A DNA stretch of 36,065 bases from Prevotella sp. GTDB lineage: Bacteria > Bacteroidota > Bacteroidia > Bacteroidales > Bacteroidaceae. Made by a program: the position numbers and the translations under genes. The stretch covers positions 1-36,065 of the forward strand of contig JAEEHW010000026.1 in assembly GCA_016281055.1 (NCBI GenBank), written 5' to 3'. Each line of letters opens with the position of its first letter. The stretch's first letter is position 1. This document shows, one piece after another, positions 24,616 to 32,947 of this stretch. The notes under the pieces are model-generated. The model searched no databases, was not told the DNA's origin, and worked only from the letters and a program-made list of their open reading frames with translations.

Positions 24616-25455
24616 ATGACACAGAGAAAGAAATACACAGTAGCAGTGGCTTTGATGGCATTGCTTTTACAGTTCACCTTGTCCCCAATAAACGTGAGCG
24701 CTCAGGAAACCTTCATGGTGAAACATCCGTGGGCAGGCAAGAAAGTGGCTTATTTCGGTGATTCCATAACAGACCCGCGCAACAAGGCATCGAAAAACAA
24801 ATACTGGTCGTTTCTGGAACAATGGCTTGGCATTACTCCTTATGTATATGCCGTCAGCGGCCGTCAGTGGAACGACATACCGCGCCAGGCTGACCAACTG
24901 ATGGAGCAGCATGGCGATACTGTGGATGCCATACTCATACTGATGGGCACCAACGACTATAACAATGGTGTGCCTTTGGGCAAATGGTATGACGAAAAAG
25001 ACGAGGAGGTGATGTATGGACATGGCCAGGTGAAGAAGATGACCATGCGTAAGCGACAGTATCTGTGCATGGACAACGATACATACCGTGGCCGCATAAA
25101 CATTGCCTTGAAGAAGGTGAAGCAGATGTACCCTACGAAGCAGATAATAGTGATGACGCCGATACACAGGCAGAATTTCCATGCCAATGAGAAGAACTGG
25201 CAGTGCTCTGAGGACTATACAAACCAGTGCGGAGAGTATCTGCAGGCATATATTGATGCCACAAAGGAGGTGGCCAATGTATGGGCAGTGCCGGTGATAG
25301 ACATGAATTCGCTTTGCGGACTATATCCTATGCTTGACGAATATGCACAGTTCTTCCGTGATGCAGAGACTGACAGACTGCACCCCAATGACTTGGGACA
25401 TGAGCGCATGGCACGTGTGCTGATGTATCAGCTACTGGCACAGCCGATCTTCTAA
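24616..25455 (+). CDS. Secreted SGNH/GDSL-family hydrolase
   Basis: The 279-residue protein has a signal peptide (cleavage near Ala29) and the SGNH catalytic blocks: FGDS with nucleophile Ser50, Gly81 in the AVSGRQ segment, GTND with oxyanion Asn113, and DRLHP with Asp253 and His256. SGNH hydrolases act on acetyl, acyl or other ester bonds. A periplasmic carbohydrate esterase is likely, given the secretion signal and the acyltransferase gene 49 bp downstream. It starts 19 bp after the CPBP-like gene and is probably cotranscribed with it. The exact substrate cannot be read from sequence. Confidence 0.9.
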   Translation: MTQRKKYTVAVALMALLLQFTLSPINVSAQETFMVKHPWAGKKVAYFGDSITDPRNKASKNKYWSFLEQWLGITPYVYAVSGRQWNDIPRQADQLMEQHGDTVDAILILMGTNDYNNGVPLGKWYDEKDEEVMYGHGQVKKMTMRKRQYLCMDNDTYRGRINIALKKVKQMYPTKQIIVMTPIHRQNFHANEKNWQCSEDYTNQCGEYLQAYIDATKEVANVWAVPVIDMNSLCGLYPMLDEYAQFFRDAETDRLHPNDLGHERMARVLMYQLLAQPIF

Positions 25456-25456
25456 T

Positions 25457-25500
25457 CACCTTTTCACTTTTCACCTTTCACCTTTCACTTTTCACCTTAA
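25457..25500. repeat. Pyrimidine-rich heptamer-type repeat
   Basis: Units of the type TTTCACC / TTTTCAC fill the gap between the SGNH hydrolase and acyltransferase genes. The motif is the TTCAC-type variant of the heptamer family seen at 21.1, 22.5 and 33.06 kb. It abuts the AAAATT before the next ATG. Confidence 0.75.
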
Positions 25501-25504
25501 AATT

Positions 25505-26512
25505 ATGATGGACCTTGGTAAGATTTCTAAATATCGTGGTGAGTTGATGGGCTTCGCCATCATCATAGTGATGCTTTTTCATGTCAACTTGTCGCAGAGC
25601 AGTCCGTTCTTCGGCCTGCGCCGCATGGGCAACCTCGGTGTAGATATATTCTTTTTCCTGTCGGGCATTGGGTTGTGGTATTCATGGACGAAACAGCAGG
25701 ATTACAAGCGATTCTACCTTAACCGTGCTTTGCGCATCTATCCGGCGTGGCTCATTATCGCTGGTTATTTCTATGTGAGCCGTTATGTGGCATTGCCGAC
25801 AAAAACAGTGGCAAACACTGTTGATTTGTTGGGTGATGTGTTGGTAAACTGGGATTTCTGGCTTCATGACGAACTGACGTTCTGGTATGTGCCAGCCACG
25901 ATGATGCTGTATATCTTTGCTCCGTTATACATGGAACTGATACGTCGTCATCCTGTATTCCGATGGCTTGTGGTATTGCCGCTGATGTGGTGTATCATCG
26001 TACAGTATGTATTGCCGGTGCATCAGGCAGTGGGACATATCGAGATATTCTGGAGCAGAGTGCCGATATTCTTCCTCGGCATCAACTGTGCTGAGGCTGT
26101 CAGACAGCGTCGCCCAATGGACGGACAGGCATGGTGGATGATTGTTGGAGGCTTTGCACTGAGCCTCTGGGCCTGTGTGTGGTTAGAGCAGATGCGGCAT
26201 GGAAAATTCCCTCTATATACAGAGCGAATGCTTTACATTGTCTTGGCCATTACCACTATAATGATAATGACCAGACTGTTTGACATTATGTCAAACCGTC
26301 TGGCCATTGTAAATAAGTTCTTTACCTTTGTTGGAGGCATATCGCTCGAGATATACCTGTTGCATGTTCAGTTTGTGTTGATACCGCTTGAGCGCCATCA
26401 CCTGGGATATTGGCTGACGTTCCTGCTGACATTTGCTATCTCAGTGCCTGTGGCATGGATAATAAGCAAGCTGTGCTCGTTGTTTATCAACAGGGTGAAA
26501 AAATACCTATAG
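25505..26512 (+). CDS. Acyltransferase family 3 membrane protein
   Basis: The 335-residue protein has about ten hydrophobic helices and the acyltransferase-3 opening: KYRGELMGFAIIIVMLFHVN (catalytic-region His about residue 26), followed by GNLGVDIFFFLSGIGLWYSW and a basic FYLNRALRIYPAW. Members of this family transfer acetyl or succinyl groups onto surface glycans or lipids in the inner membrane. Two ATGs sit in tandem at 25505 and 25508; either could be used. The gene follows the SGNH hydrolase after a repeat-filled 49-bp gap, so a paired O-acylation and deacylation role is possible but is inference. Confidence 0.88.
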   Translation: MMDLGKISKYRGELMGFAIIIVMLFHVNLSQSSPFFGLRRMGNLGVDIFFFLSGIGLWYSWTKQQDYKRFYLNRALRIYPAWLIIAGYFYVSRYVALPTKTVANTVDLLGDVLVNWDFWLHDELTFWYVPATMMLYIFAPLYMELIRRHPVFRWLVVLPLMWCIIVQYVLPVHQAVGHIEIFWSRVPIFFLGINCAEAVRQRRPMDGQAWWMIVGGFALSLWACVWLEQMRHGKFPLYTERMLYIVLAITTIMIMTRLFDIMSNRLAIVNKFFTFVGGISLEIYLLHVQFVLIPLERHHLGYWLTFLLTFAISVPVAWIISKLCSLFINRVKKYL

Positions 26513-26538
26513 GCGGTTATGTAGATTCCTGCCTATAG
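26507..26538. terminator. Shared hairpin between convergent genes
   Basis: CTATAGGC (26507-26514) pairs perfectly with GCCTATAG (26531-26538). The arms contain the TAG stop of the plus-strand acyltransferase (26510-26512) and the stop of the minus-strand UbiA gene (26533-26535). On the minus strand the stem is followed by TATTTTTT, a good intrinsic terminator for the UbiA operon. Confidence 0.75.
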
Positions 26539-27414
26539 TATATAGATGATAAGAATGAACGACAGCGACCACCCTACCAGTACGCACTGTGTGAAACGAT
26601 CGTGCAGCAATACCTTGGTAGGGTCACCTGTTTTGCCGTCAACCACTGCAAGTTGAATGTATCGCAGCAAGCCCATGACTACAAAGATGGTTGTAAGATA
26701 GACGTATTGTGAACCGAAATTCTCTGTAACCTCTGGAGATACGGTGTACATGATATAGCATACCAGCATCACGGCAGCTGTGATGGTAAGTGCTTCGTTG
26801 ACGAATACAAGGTTGTATCGCTTCGTGTTGTGGCGTGGCGCTATGCCTGTGGCTTCCATGCGTATCACGTCGTCGCGGCGTTTGGCAATGCCGAGAAACA
26901 GCGTCAGCAGGAATGTCATCATCACCAGCCAGTGGCTTATTATTATACCTGTGGCGGTACCACCGGCAAGGATGCGCAGCACAAATCCCATTGACAATAT
27001 ACAGATGTCTATTATGGCATAACGCTTCAGATAGGTGCAGTAGGCAAATTCCATTACTATGTATATAGCAATGACAAGCATGGTACGGTATAGCGCTTCG
27101 CCATTCAGCAGCATGGGCACTGATGCGCTGAGGGCAATCAATATGACCATAAACAGGTATGCTGTAGAGATGTTGACAGCGCCGCTTGCTATGGGACGTT
27201 GGCATTTCACTGGGTGACGGCGGTCGTCGTCAACGTCAATGATGTCATTGAAGCAATACACTGCCGATGCAGCAAAACAGAATGCGACAAAGGCCACCAG
27301 TGACTGTAAAAGCGTAGTGGGGTTGGTGAATTGCTGACCGAAGAATACTGGAAGAAATATGAAAAGGTTTTTCACCCAGTGTGTGGGTCTTATTAGTTGT
27401 ATGTAGTTTTTCAT
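26533..27414 (-). CDS. UbiA-family prenyltransferase (decaprenyl-phosphate phosphoribosyltransferase-like)
   Basis: The 293-residue protein has eight to nine transmembrane helices and the UbiA aspartate motif NDIIDVDDD (56-64), with a second acidic site at KRRDD in the middle of the protein. The opening MKNYIQLIRPTHWVKNLFIFLPVFFG and the HPVKCQRPIASG segment are those I associate with decaprenyl-phosphate phosphoribosyltransferase (Rv3806c-like) rather than with menaquinone or haem prenyltransferases. The predicted reaction moves phosphoribose from PRPP to a polyprenyl phosphate, giving a ribose or arabinose donor for envelope glycans. The start overlaps the upstream acyltransferase stop by 4 bp. 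The 2-epimerase and oxidase of the mycobacterial route are not in the window. Confidence 0.83.
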   Translation of the reverse strand: MKNYIQLIRPTHWVKNLFIFLPVFFGQQFTNPTTLLQSLVAFVAFCFAASAVYCFNDIIDVDDDRRHPVKCQRPIASGAVNISTAYLFMVILIALSASVPMLLNGEALYRTMLVIAIYIVMEFAYCTYLKRYAIIDICILSMGFVLRILAGGTATGIIISHWLVMMTFLLTLFLGIAKRRDDVIRMEATGIAPRHNTKRYNLVFVNEALTITAAVMLVCYIMYTVSPEVTENFGSQYVYLTTIFVVMGLLRYIQLAVVDGKTGDPTKVLLHDRFTQCVLVGWSLSFILIIYIL

Positions 27415-28475
27415 GCCTTTTCCTTTTTCAGTTGTCTTATTACTATTCTGAACAGCATGGCGAGCATTATCGTAGAGACGATATAGAGCATCAGTCCGTC
27501 CACGACTTGTCCGCTACGGCTAATGGGAATGAATATCTTGCGTGTTATGGGGTGACAGACGAAGATGGCGGCAGACAATGCACCCACCCAGTTAAATGCT
27601 TTCAGGCATACTGCTGGCTGTAGTTTGATGAATGCCACTCCTGCCGTGATGATGAACGGTGGTACCCATAGCCATCCGTGGAAAGATTGTGACAATAAGA
27701 ATATCAGCACTGCAGAGGTGCATAGTACGGCCGCTGCAATAATATTCTGGGTTGTCTTGCTTTTGACAGTATTCTCTCCTTTGAACCGTGCAAGCAGTAT
27801 TCCAATGCTGAAAGGCAATATGTTGCCCATGCAGTTGTAGCGTATGCGGTTCAGCGTGTCGCCTATGGGATCGTCAATGCACATCGCTTGTATAGCCCAA
27901 CATAATATAACGAGAGAAAGTATCACTCCCCAGTGTCTCCAGCGGTGCAGTATCAATATATATATAAGGTACAACTGCATGATAAGCCCGAAGAACCAGT
28001 ACGGACCTGGCCATATGTTCTGGTCGGGGTGCGGTAGGAAGTTGATTGTCATGGTCAGTTGCGTTATTATGTCGAGCCATGTCCAGCGGTGGTGTCCGGG
28101 CGTTATCCAGTCCACCATTGCGAAGCATACAAATCCCAGAAACATCATTGGGAAAAGTTTCGTGAAGTGGTGCTGCATGAACTTCCACCATGAAGGCGAT
28201 GAGGCGTCCTTCTCGTATTTCAATACCAGTCCGTAGCCACTGAGGAACACGAACAATGGCACACCGTAGTGTCCGAAGAATGAGAATAGATGCCACAGTA
28301 AGTTCTTGTCAGGGTTGGAGAAAATCCTCATCAGCCATTCCACATTGCCGTGGTTGAAGAGGTACTCGTTCTCCTTTACCATTGGTCCGAGCCAATGGAT
28401 GTAGTTGTGCATGAATATGCCTATGATGGCTAAACCGCGCAGTGCGCTGCATTCGGTTCTGTTCAATAGTGTCAT
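27411..28475 (-). CDS. Acyltransferase family membrane protein
   Basis: The 354-residue polytopic protein opens with NRTECSALRGLAIIGIFMHNYIH (conserved R-G and catalytic-type His near residue 23), then FFGHYGVPLFVFLSGYGLVLKYE and the basic KFMQHHFTKLFP segment, the acyltransferase-3 layout. It probably modifies a cell-envelope sugar or lipid with an acyl group. It overlaps the UbiA gene by 4 bp and lies 33 bp after the phosphoethanolamine-transferase-like gene, so all three are probably one operon driven from the promoter at 30331-30364. Substrate is unknown. Sequence similarity to the plus-strand acyltransferase at 25505 is only at family level. Confidence 0.86.
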   Translation of the reverse strand: MTLLNRTECSALRGLAIIGIFMHNYIHWLGPMVKENEYLFNHGNVEWLMRIFSNPDKNLLWHLFSFFGHYGVPLFVFLSGYGLVLKYEKDASSPSWWKFMQHHFTKLFPMMFLGFVCFAMVDWITPGHHRWTWLDIITQLTMTINFLPHPDQNIWPGPYWFFGLIMQLYLIYILILHRWRHWGVILSLVILCWAIQAMCIDDPIGDTLNRIRYNCMGNILPFSIGILLARFKGENTVKSKTTQNIIAAAVLCTSAVLIFLLSQSFHGWLWVPPFIITAGVAFIKLQPAVCLKAFNWVGALSAAIFVCHPITRKIFIPISRSGQVVDGLMLYIVSTIMLAMLFRIVIRQLKKEKA

Positions 28476-28508
28476 AATCGTGTGTGCAGTGATGTGTCAC
28501 TGCAATAG

Positions 28509-30308
28509 TTATTTTATTTTGTCGTAATCCACCTTGTGCTTGAGCAGTCGTGGACGTTTCTCGTTGTATTGTGGAGAGAGAAGGTCATATTCCGGTTTGT
28601 AGTATGGACAGTGTATGCCAGCCAGTCCCATGAGCATGTGTGACAGTGCATCTGTCATGTACCGTTTCTCTTTTGCCATGCGCACGGCACGATATACGTC
28701 GCGGTGGCGGCGTATGTATTTCTGTGTGCAGTATATCCACATCGGTATGCGGAACTCCTCGTCGGCTAGTCGCTTGTCAATGTTTGAGTCGTGCATGCGT
28801 CCGAAGAAATGTCTTGCACCGGGTCCGAATACTTCCTCTCCGTGGTCGGGCACATATATTATTATGGCATCGTCGTTTTTGAAGCGTTTGACAATCTGGT
28901 TGATTACGGAGTCGTTATACCATACCGCATTGTCATAGTTTGCCATCACCTTGCGGCGTTTCTTCGGCATGTCCATATCGTCGGGATAATCGTCGGGGCC
29001 CCATTTCTTCATTGCGTTTGGACAGCGTATCCTGTAATCCACGTGCATACCCATGAGGTGGAATATTGTCAGCCTTCCCTTGTCGTGGCGTGCCGCTTCG
29101 GGCTTCTCTGCCTCGCGCTTGATGGCCAGGTCGCGGTGGTCGTTCAGCAGGTCTGCATCGAAAAGGTGCAGCTTCGTGTTGCGGTGGTCAAACTGTGCTC
29201 TTGACAATATGGAATCGTTGAGGAAGAAACCTCCGCTAAAATCCCATACAGCTTCTTTTGCCTGAGGCAGGAACTGGTTTGTGAGGAATGTTACGTCATA
29301 GCCTGCTTCACGGAAAATCTGACAGAAGAGAGGATAGTCGCACCAGTCCATGGAATCGCCGACGCAGTATGTGGTCATGAGGTGCTTGAAGACATAACTC
29401 GTGAGGTTCCATGGGGTTACCACGTCGTCCAGTGGGGTCAGGAACCCTTGTTTCTTCATCCTTACCTGATTGGGCATGTTCTTCTTGCCGTAGCCGTAGA
29501 GCTGCGCATGGCGTTTGTTGAAACTCTCGCCGATGATGAGTATGATGTTCGTGCTCTTATAGTCGCATGAGTCCACCGTGACATGCTCTGTGGTGGCAAT
29601 GATACGGTCAAGCTGCTTGGCAATCAACTGGTTGCTGCGTATGGAGAATGCCAGGCGCATCGGCGGCTGGTACATCTCTGTGCGTGGCTTGATGGCGAGT
29701 GAGTGCTCCACGTCTCCTATCGTTTCGCATGACATGGTCTTTGCATACAACTGTTTGTTTTCGATGCAGAATGTGCACAGCCATATTATTATGCCGCACA
29801 TCGCCACGTCTGCACATACGCGCAGGGCAATGGGGAAGCGTACGTGCCATTTCGGCTTGAAGCGTTTCCATATTGCGTAGCATATCAGGTGGAGTAATGG
29901 CACGAGCATGACCACGCCTACCTCACTCAACAGTATGTCGGTGTTGACGTAACTCGTGAGAAATTCGCTTGCCTCATTGCTGGTCGTTTCGCCAAGGAGC
30001 ATCAGCATCGTTGGGGTGATGGTGCTGTTGAACTTTACGAAACAGAAGGTGTCGATGATGTATAGGGGATACATTATGCCATACACCACACCCTTTATCA
30101 CTGCTCTTAACGGGAAACGCTTGATGGCCTTGGGTATGAGTAATATCAGTACACTGAGCACATATACATCGAGGAAAAGCTCCCAGGGAGCGTTGACATA
30201 CATGTGCGCATTCTTGTAGGGGGGCACTGTGACTATGCTACTCACGATTCCCAAAAGGTACATGAAGAAGAACAGTCGAGTGAATATTGGCTTAAGTAAT
30301 ATCGGCAT
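28509..30308 (-). CDS. Phosphoethanolamine transferase-like sulfatase-fold membrane enzyme
   Basis: The 599-residue protein has an N-terminal membrane domain of about five helices (to about residue 185), then an alkaline-phosphatase/sulfatase-type domain. Metal-site motifs include IIGESFNKRHAQLYGYG (Glu261) and VPDHGEEVFG (about 510-519), plus the LTPLDDVVTPWNLTSYV region with candidate nucleophile Thr303. This matches the EptA/CptA family, which moves phosphoethanolamine from phosphatidylethanolamine to lipid A or core sugars in the periplasm. In Bacteroidales, lipid A decoration of this kind is plausible and may affect cationic-peptide resistance. A promoter with ideal spacing lies 23 bp upstream. 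LtaS-like glycerol-phosphate transfer is an alternative, less likely. Confidence 0.88.
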   Translation of the reverse strand: MPILLKPIFTRLFFFMYLLGIVSSIVTVPPYKNAHMYVNAPWELFLDVYVLSVLILLIPKAIKRFPLRAVIKGVVYGIMYPLYIIDTFCFVKFNSTITPTMLMLLGETTSNEASEFLTSYVNTDILLSEVGVVMLVPLLHLICYAIWKRFKPKWHVRFPIALRVCADVAMCGIIIWLCTFCIENKQLYAKTMSCETIGDVEHSLAIKPRTEMYQPPMRLAFSIRSNQLIAKQLDRIIATTEHVTVDSCDYKSTNIILIIGESFNKRHAQLYGYGKKNMPNQVRMKKQGFLTPLDDVVTPWNLTSYVFKHLMTTYCVGDSMDWCDYPLFCQIFREAGYDVTFLTNQFLPQAKEAVWDFSGGFFLNDSILSRAQFDHRNTKLHLFDADLLNDHRDLAIKREAEKPEAARHDKGRLTIFHLMGMHVDYRIRCPNAMKKWGPDDYPDDMDMPKKRRKVMANYDNAVWYNDSVINQIVKRFKNDDAIIIYVPDHGEEVFGPGARHFFGRMHDSNIDKRLADEEFRIPMWIYCTQKYIRRHRDVYRAVRMAKEKRYMTDALSHMLMGLAGIHCPYYKPEYDLLSPQYNEKRPRLLKHKVDYDKIK

Positions 30309-30330
30309 ATTTTTTAATTGAAACTTTATG

Positions 30331-30364
30331 CAAAGTTACAATTTTTTATTGATACGTGCAAAAA
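30331..30364 (-). promoter_or_regulatory. Promoter for the PEtn transferase-acyltransferase-UbiA operon
   Basis: On the minus strand TTTTTG (30364-30359), 20 bp and TAACTTTG (30338-30331) match the Bacteroidetes consensus. Transcription would start about 10 bp downstream, leaving only about 10-15 bases before the ATG at 30308, so the leader is very short. Confidence 0.8.
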
Positions 30365-30391
30365 CAATCCGTTCTTTTTCCTGTGTATAAC

Positions 30392-30428
30392 AAAAAAAGC
30401 ATTGCTCTGTGTGAGTAATGCTTTTTTT
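30392..30428 (-). terminator. Intrinsic terminator of tRNA-Gln
   Basis: On the minus strand AAAAAAAGCATT and AATGCTTTTTTT form a 12-bp stem around a 13-base loop, ending in seven T residues. It is 5 bp after the tRNA. Confidence 0.85.
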
Positions 30429-30432
30429 CTTG

Positions 30433-30503
30433 TTGGGATACCCGGACTCGAACCAGGAAAGGCAGGACCAGAATCTGCAGTGTTACCATTACACCATATC
30501 CCA
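30433..30503 (-). tRNA. tRNA-Gln (anticodon CTG)
   Basis: The minus strand folds into a full cloverleaf of 71 bases: acceptor TGGGATA/TATCCCA with A discriminator, D arm GTGT-AATGGTA-ACAC, anticodon loop TTCTGGT giving CTG, a four-base variable loop and T arm CCTGG-TTCGAGT-CCGGG. CTG decodes CAG glutamine codons, and the U-A-like weak first pair and acceptor are glutamine-like. The last anticodon-stem pair (31-39) is an A-C mismatch. No CCA is encoded. Confidence 0.93.
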
Positions 30504-30557
30504 ATCGTTATGTGTGAAAACTAAGGTGAAAATCAAGTACCCCTCTGTTTTCAAGTG

Positions 30558-30588
30558 CAAAGTTACTACATTTCTATGTAATTTCCAA
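30558..30588 (-). promoter_or_regulatory. Promoter for tRNA-Gln
   Basis: On the minus strand TTTG (about 30589-30586), 20 bp and TAACTTTG (30565-30558) match the consensus. Transcription would begin near 30550, about 45 bp before the mature tRNA 5-prime end. Confidence 0.78.
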
Positions 30589-30602
30589 ATTTTTTTGAGT
30601 TT

Positions 30603-30626
30603 TTTTTTGAAAAAACCTTCAAAAAA
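30603..30626. terminator. Possible terminator after the barrel-protein gene
   Basis: TTTTTTGAA (30603-30611) and TTCAAAAAA (30618-30626) form a symmetric A/T-rich hairpin, with T runs on both strands. It is 110 bp beyond the barrel gene stop. The stem is weak in G-C pairs. Confidence 0.4.
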
Positions 30627-30736
30627 CGCAATAATTGTCGAATCTCAAGTATATTCTATTCTGTTTTTTCCTTTTAAACCCAAATTGGTCATTGGGATTT
30701 ATGTCAGAGTGTTGTCTGTTTTGCGTAGATTGCTCA

Positions 30737-31504
30737 CTACTTTCTCAGTCTGTAGAATACTCCGACGGTGCCATAGATAGGATACAGCGTCTGCTCCACA
30801 GTGTTGAAGTCTGACTTAAAAATACCTGTCAGTCCCCAGTTGACATCTGCTGAGAGTCCCCAGCGGCTGCCGACCTTGAAGTCTGCACCGAAGGCAAAGC
30901 CGAACTGCAGGCTTCGCATGTCGTCGGAAAAATCGTATGTGGCCCACTCTCCCTTCTTGTTTCCGAGAAGAATCTTCGGTCCGGTTGCGGTTCCCTGACG
31001 CAGGTAGCCATCCGAGGCGATGCCATCAAAACTTTTGTTAAAGACGTATGAGAGGTATGGTCCCGCCTTGAGTTTCACTATGCGACTCACATTCAGCGTG
31101 GCTTCTATTGGGAGGGTTATCATCCATTCTGTCACGTTCTGCTCTACTTTACCGGTGAAAAGTCCGTCCATCACACTGTTGCCGCGTACCAGTTCCATGT
31201 GGTAAGCCTTTGTCCTCACAGAACCTTTCATGCCCTTGTTCTCTATGCGCAATCCTACCATAAGTCCCCATTTGTCATTAAAACAATGTTCTGCGTCAGC
31301 ACCAAACATAAACGATGGGGTGGGCGTGTAACTCTCTATGCTGCGAATGGTTCGTGGAAGGGGGATAGGCGTTGTGCCGCCAATGTTGTAACCCATGCGA
31401 GCCTTTACCTGCAGACTGTCCCCGAGATTGCCTGCCACTGCCATGTTGGGCATGAATACTACCAGAATTGCTGTTGCTATGATGTTGTATATAGTCCTTT
31501 TCAT
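30737..31504 (-). CDS. PorT-like outer-membrane beta-barrel protein
   Basis: The 255-residue protein has a signal peptide (to about Ala24) and alternating amphipathic strands: FMFGADAEHCFNDKWGLMVGLRIENKGMKG, MITLPIEATLNVSRIVKLKAGPYLSYVF, FGFAFGADFKVGSRWGLSADVNWGL. These match the outer-membrane beta-barrel (OMP_b-brl_2/PorT) family common in Bacteroidetes. It ends in VGVFYRLRK, so the final strand lies just short of the C-terminus. It is 13 bp downstream of the PCMD-type lipoprotein gene and is the second gene of that operon. A transport or assembly role is possible but is not shown by the sequence. Confidence 0.82.
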   Translation of the reverse strand: MKRTIYNIIATAILVVFMPNMAVAGNLGDSLQVKARMGYNIGGTTPIPLPRTIRSIESYTPTPSFMFGADAEHCFNDKWGLMVGLRIENKGMKGSVRTKAYHMELVRGNSVMDGLFTGKVEQNVTEWMITLPIEATLNVSRIVKLKAGPYLSYVFNKSFDGIASDGYLRQGTATGPKILLGNKKGEWATYDFSDDMRSLQFGFAFGADFKVGSRWGLSADVNWGLTGIFKSDFNTVEQTLYPIYGTVGVFYRLRK

Positions 31505-31517
31505 AAGTTGTTCCTCC

Positions 31518-32708
31518 TTACTTTTTTACAGAAAGCACCACATCGTCTATGTACAGTGTGCTGCCAATGGCGCCTTCGAAGTTTGCGCCACTTTTGCTTG
31601 AAGAGAATACGAGTGCCAGATTGTAGCCACGGTTTGCCAACAGTGTCTCGTCAATCACCTTGTCACCCTCAAATGACATATCGAAAAGTGTCCATTCATC
31701 TGTCTCAGGCAGGGATTCCATCCGTGCCTTGCGTACTATATAGGGACTGGTGAGCACATTGCCGCCATTGAGCATCACGTCATTGCCGTTTTCGTCTTTG
31801 TTGAGATAGAGCACGGCATAGATGTCGGCCTCGTCCTGGCGTCCGGGGATCACTTTGCTGTCGGCTCCGGTAAACACCGCACCACGCTTGTACTTGTAAT
31901 AACCGGTCACCCTGATAGGCTCATTGGTGAACGGTATTCCCATCTCGGTGGCAAGTAGGGAATTGGAGGCTGCGTATGTGATGTTGAACTTGCCCAGGAA
32001 AAGATTGCCCGCTGCAATAGGACGGTTGGTGGTCTTACCCAGGTCACCCGTGCTCAGCGTCTGCAGTTTCACACAGCGGCCTGTGCGACCATCAGGGGCT
32101 GAAACGGTGGGAAACTCCTCCGGGTAAACTTTTGTATTACTGAGAATCTTGCTGAGCATAGACAGGCAGAACCCCTCATTGCCAGAGGCCCAGATATCTG
32201 TAAGTTTTTCGCCGCTGTTGCTCAGTTCATAGAAACGGTGATAATATATCTCACTGCTGGCATAGCGTGCCTCCTCATAGTTTTCAAAATCGTAGGCTCT
32301 GTCGGTGACGGTTTGCGAGGTTTCTCTGAATCCCAATCTATATGTGCGAGTCGTCTTGCCATCTTCGGCGGTCACGGTATAGGTCACGTCACCGTCGCTG
32401 AAGTCTTGCACGGAACCATTCGCTGGATATATTGTTGCACCAGGGGTAAGAGCAAAGTGCACCGCCACTTGCTTTGGCATGATGGAAAGCGAGCGGACAG
32501 GGAACGTAATGGTGTTTTCGGTAGAGATTATCGTCCTCTTCATATCGTTGGCATTGTAGAAGTACGGCTTGTATTCATCGCCTTCTATCCACATTGCTTC
32601 AATGTCACATTCCATGCCTGGCGCCTCTTCTCTTATACATGACGACAGGAAACCAAAAACCAGTGCAGCAAGGGCGCATGTCTGAAACAATATTCTTTTA
32701 TTTATCAT
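31518..32708 (-). CDS. PCMD-type outer-membrane lipoprotein
   Basis: The 396-residue protein has a lipoprotein signal (hydrophobic core, then FLSSC with the lipidated Cys near residue 23). An N-terminal immunoglobulin-like part contains the strand pattern ITFPVRSLSIMPKQV and DGKTTRTYRL. A jelly-roll-like domain follows (RAYDFENYE, KITDIW-type strands, RVTGYYKYKRGAVF, WTLFDMSFEG, LALVFSSSKSGANFEGAIGSTLYIDDVVL). This is the layout of the putative carbohydrate metabolism domain (PCMD) family, known only from structures of Bacteroides proteins. Carbohydrate binding at the cell surface is the likely role. It is first in an operon with the barrel protein and has a promoter at 32768-32798. Confidence 0.82.
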   Translation of the reverse strand: MINKRILFQTCALAALVFGFLSSCIREEAPGMECDIEAMWIEGDEYKPYFYNANDMKRTIISTENTITFPVRSLSIMPKQVAVHFALTPGATIYPANGSVQDFSDGDVTYTVTAEDGKTTRTYRLGFRETSQTVTDRAYDFENYEEARYASSEIYYHRFYELSNSGEKLTDIWASGNEGFCLSMLSKILSNTKVYPEEFPTVSAPDGRTGRCVKLQTLSTGDLGKTTNRPIAAGNLFLGKFNITYAASNSLLATEMGIPFTNEPIRVTGYYKYKRGAVFTGADSKVIPGRQDEADIYAVLYLNKDENGNDVMLNGGNVLTSPYIVRKARMESLPETDEWTLFDMSFEGDKVIDETLLANRGYNLALVFSSSKSGANFEGAIGSTLYIDDVVLSVKK

Positions 32709-32767
32709 TTCGTGTAATTCTTATGGCTTTTTATATTTTTGCAATTCGATTGTCAATTTACTCACTG

Positions 32768-32798
32768 CAAAGTTAGTAAATATTATTCTTTCCTGCAA
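32768..32798 (-). promoter_or_regulatory. Promoter for the PCMD lipoprotein-barrel operon
   Basis: On the minus strand TTG (32798-32796), 20 bp and TAACTTTG (32775-32768) match the Bacteroidetes consensus. The predicted leader is about 50 bases. Confidence 0.78.
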
Positions 32799-32947
32799 TC
32801 TTTTCTTCCTTATTTACAGATTTATTTTAATTCAACAACTACACTGGTTCTGAGCTCTTCTTTAATATTCATTTAATGAGCGCATAGTTGATAATTTTTC
32901 CGTAAATAAAAACAGGAAATAAATCATAATGTATTTTTCGTGTTCCT

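Noticed and set aside
31199..31753. Plus-strand frame of 184 residues opposite the barrel and lipoprotein genes.
   Set aside because: It spans the junction of two well-supported minus-strand genes, and its Cys- and His-rich composition is typical of a shadow frame.
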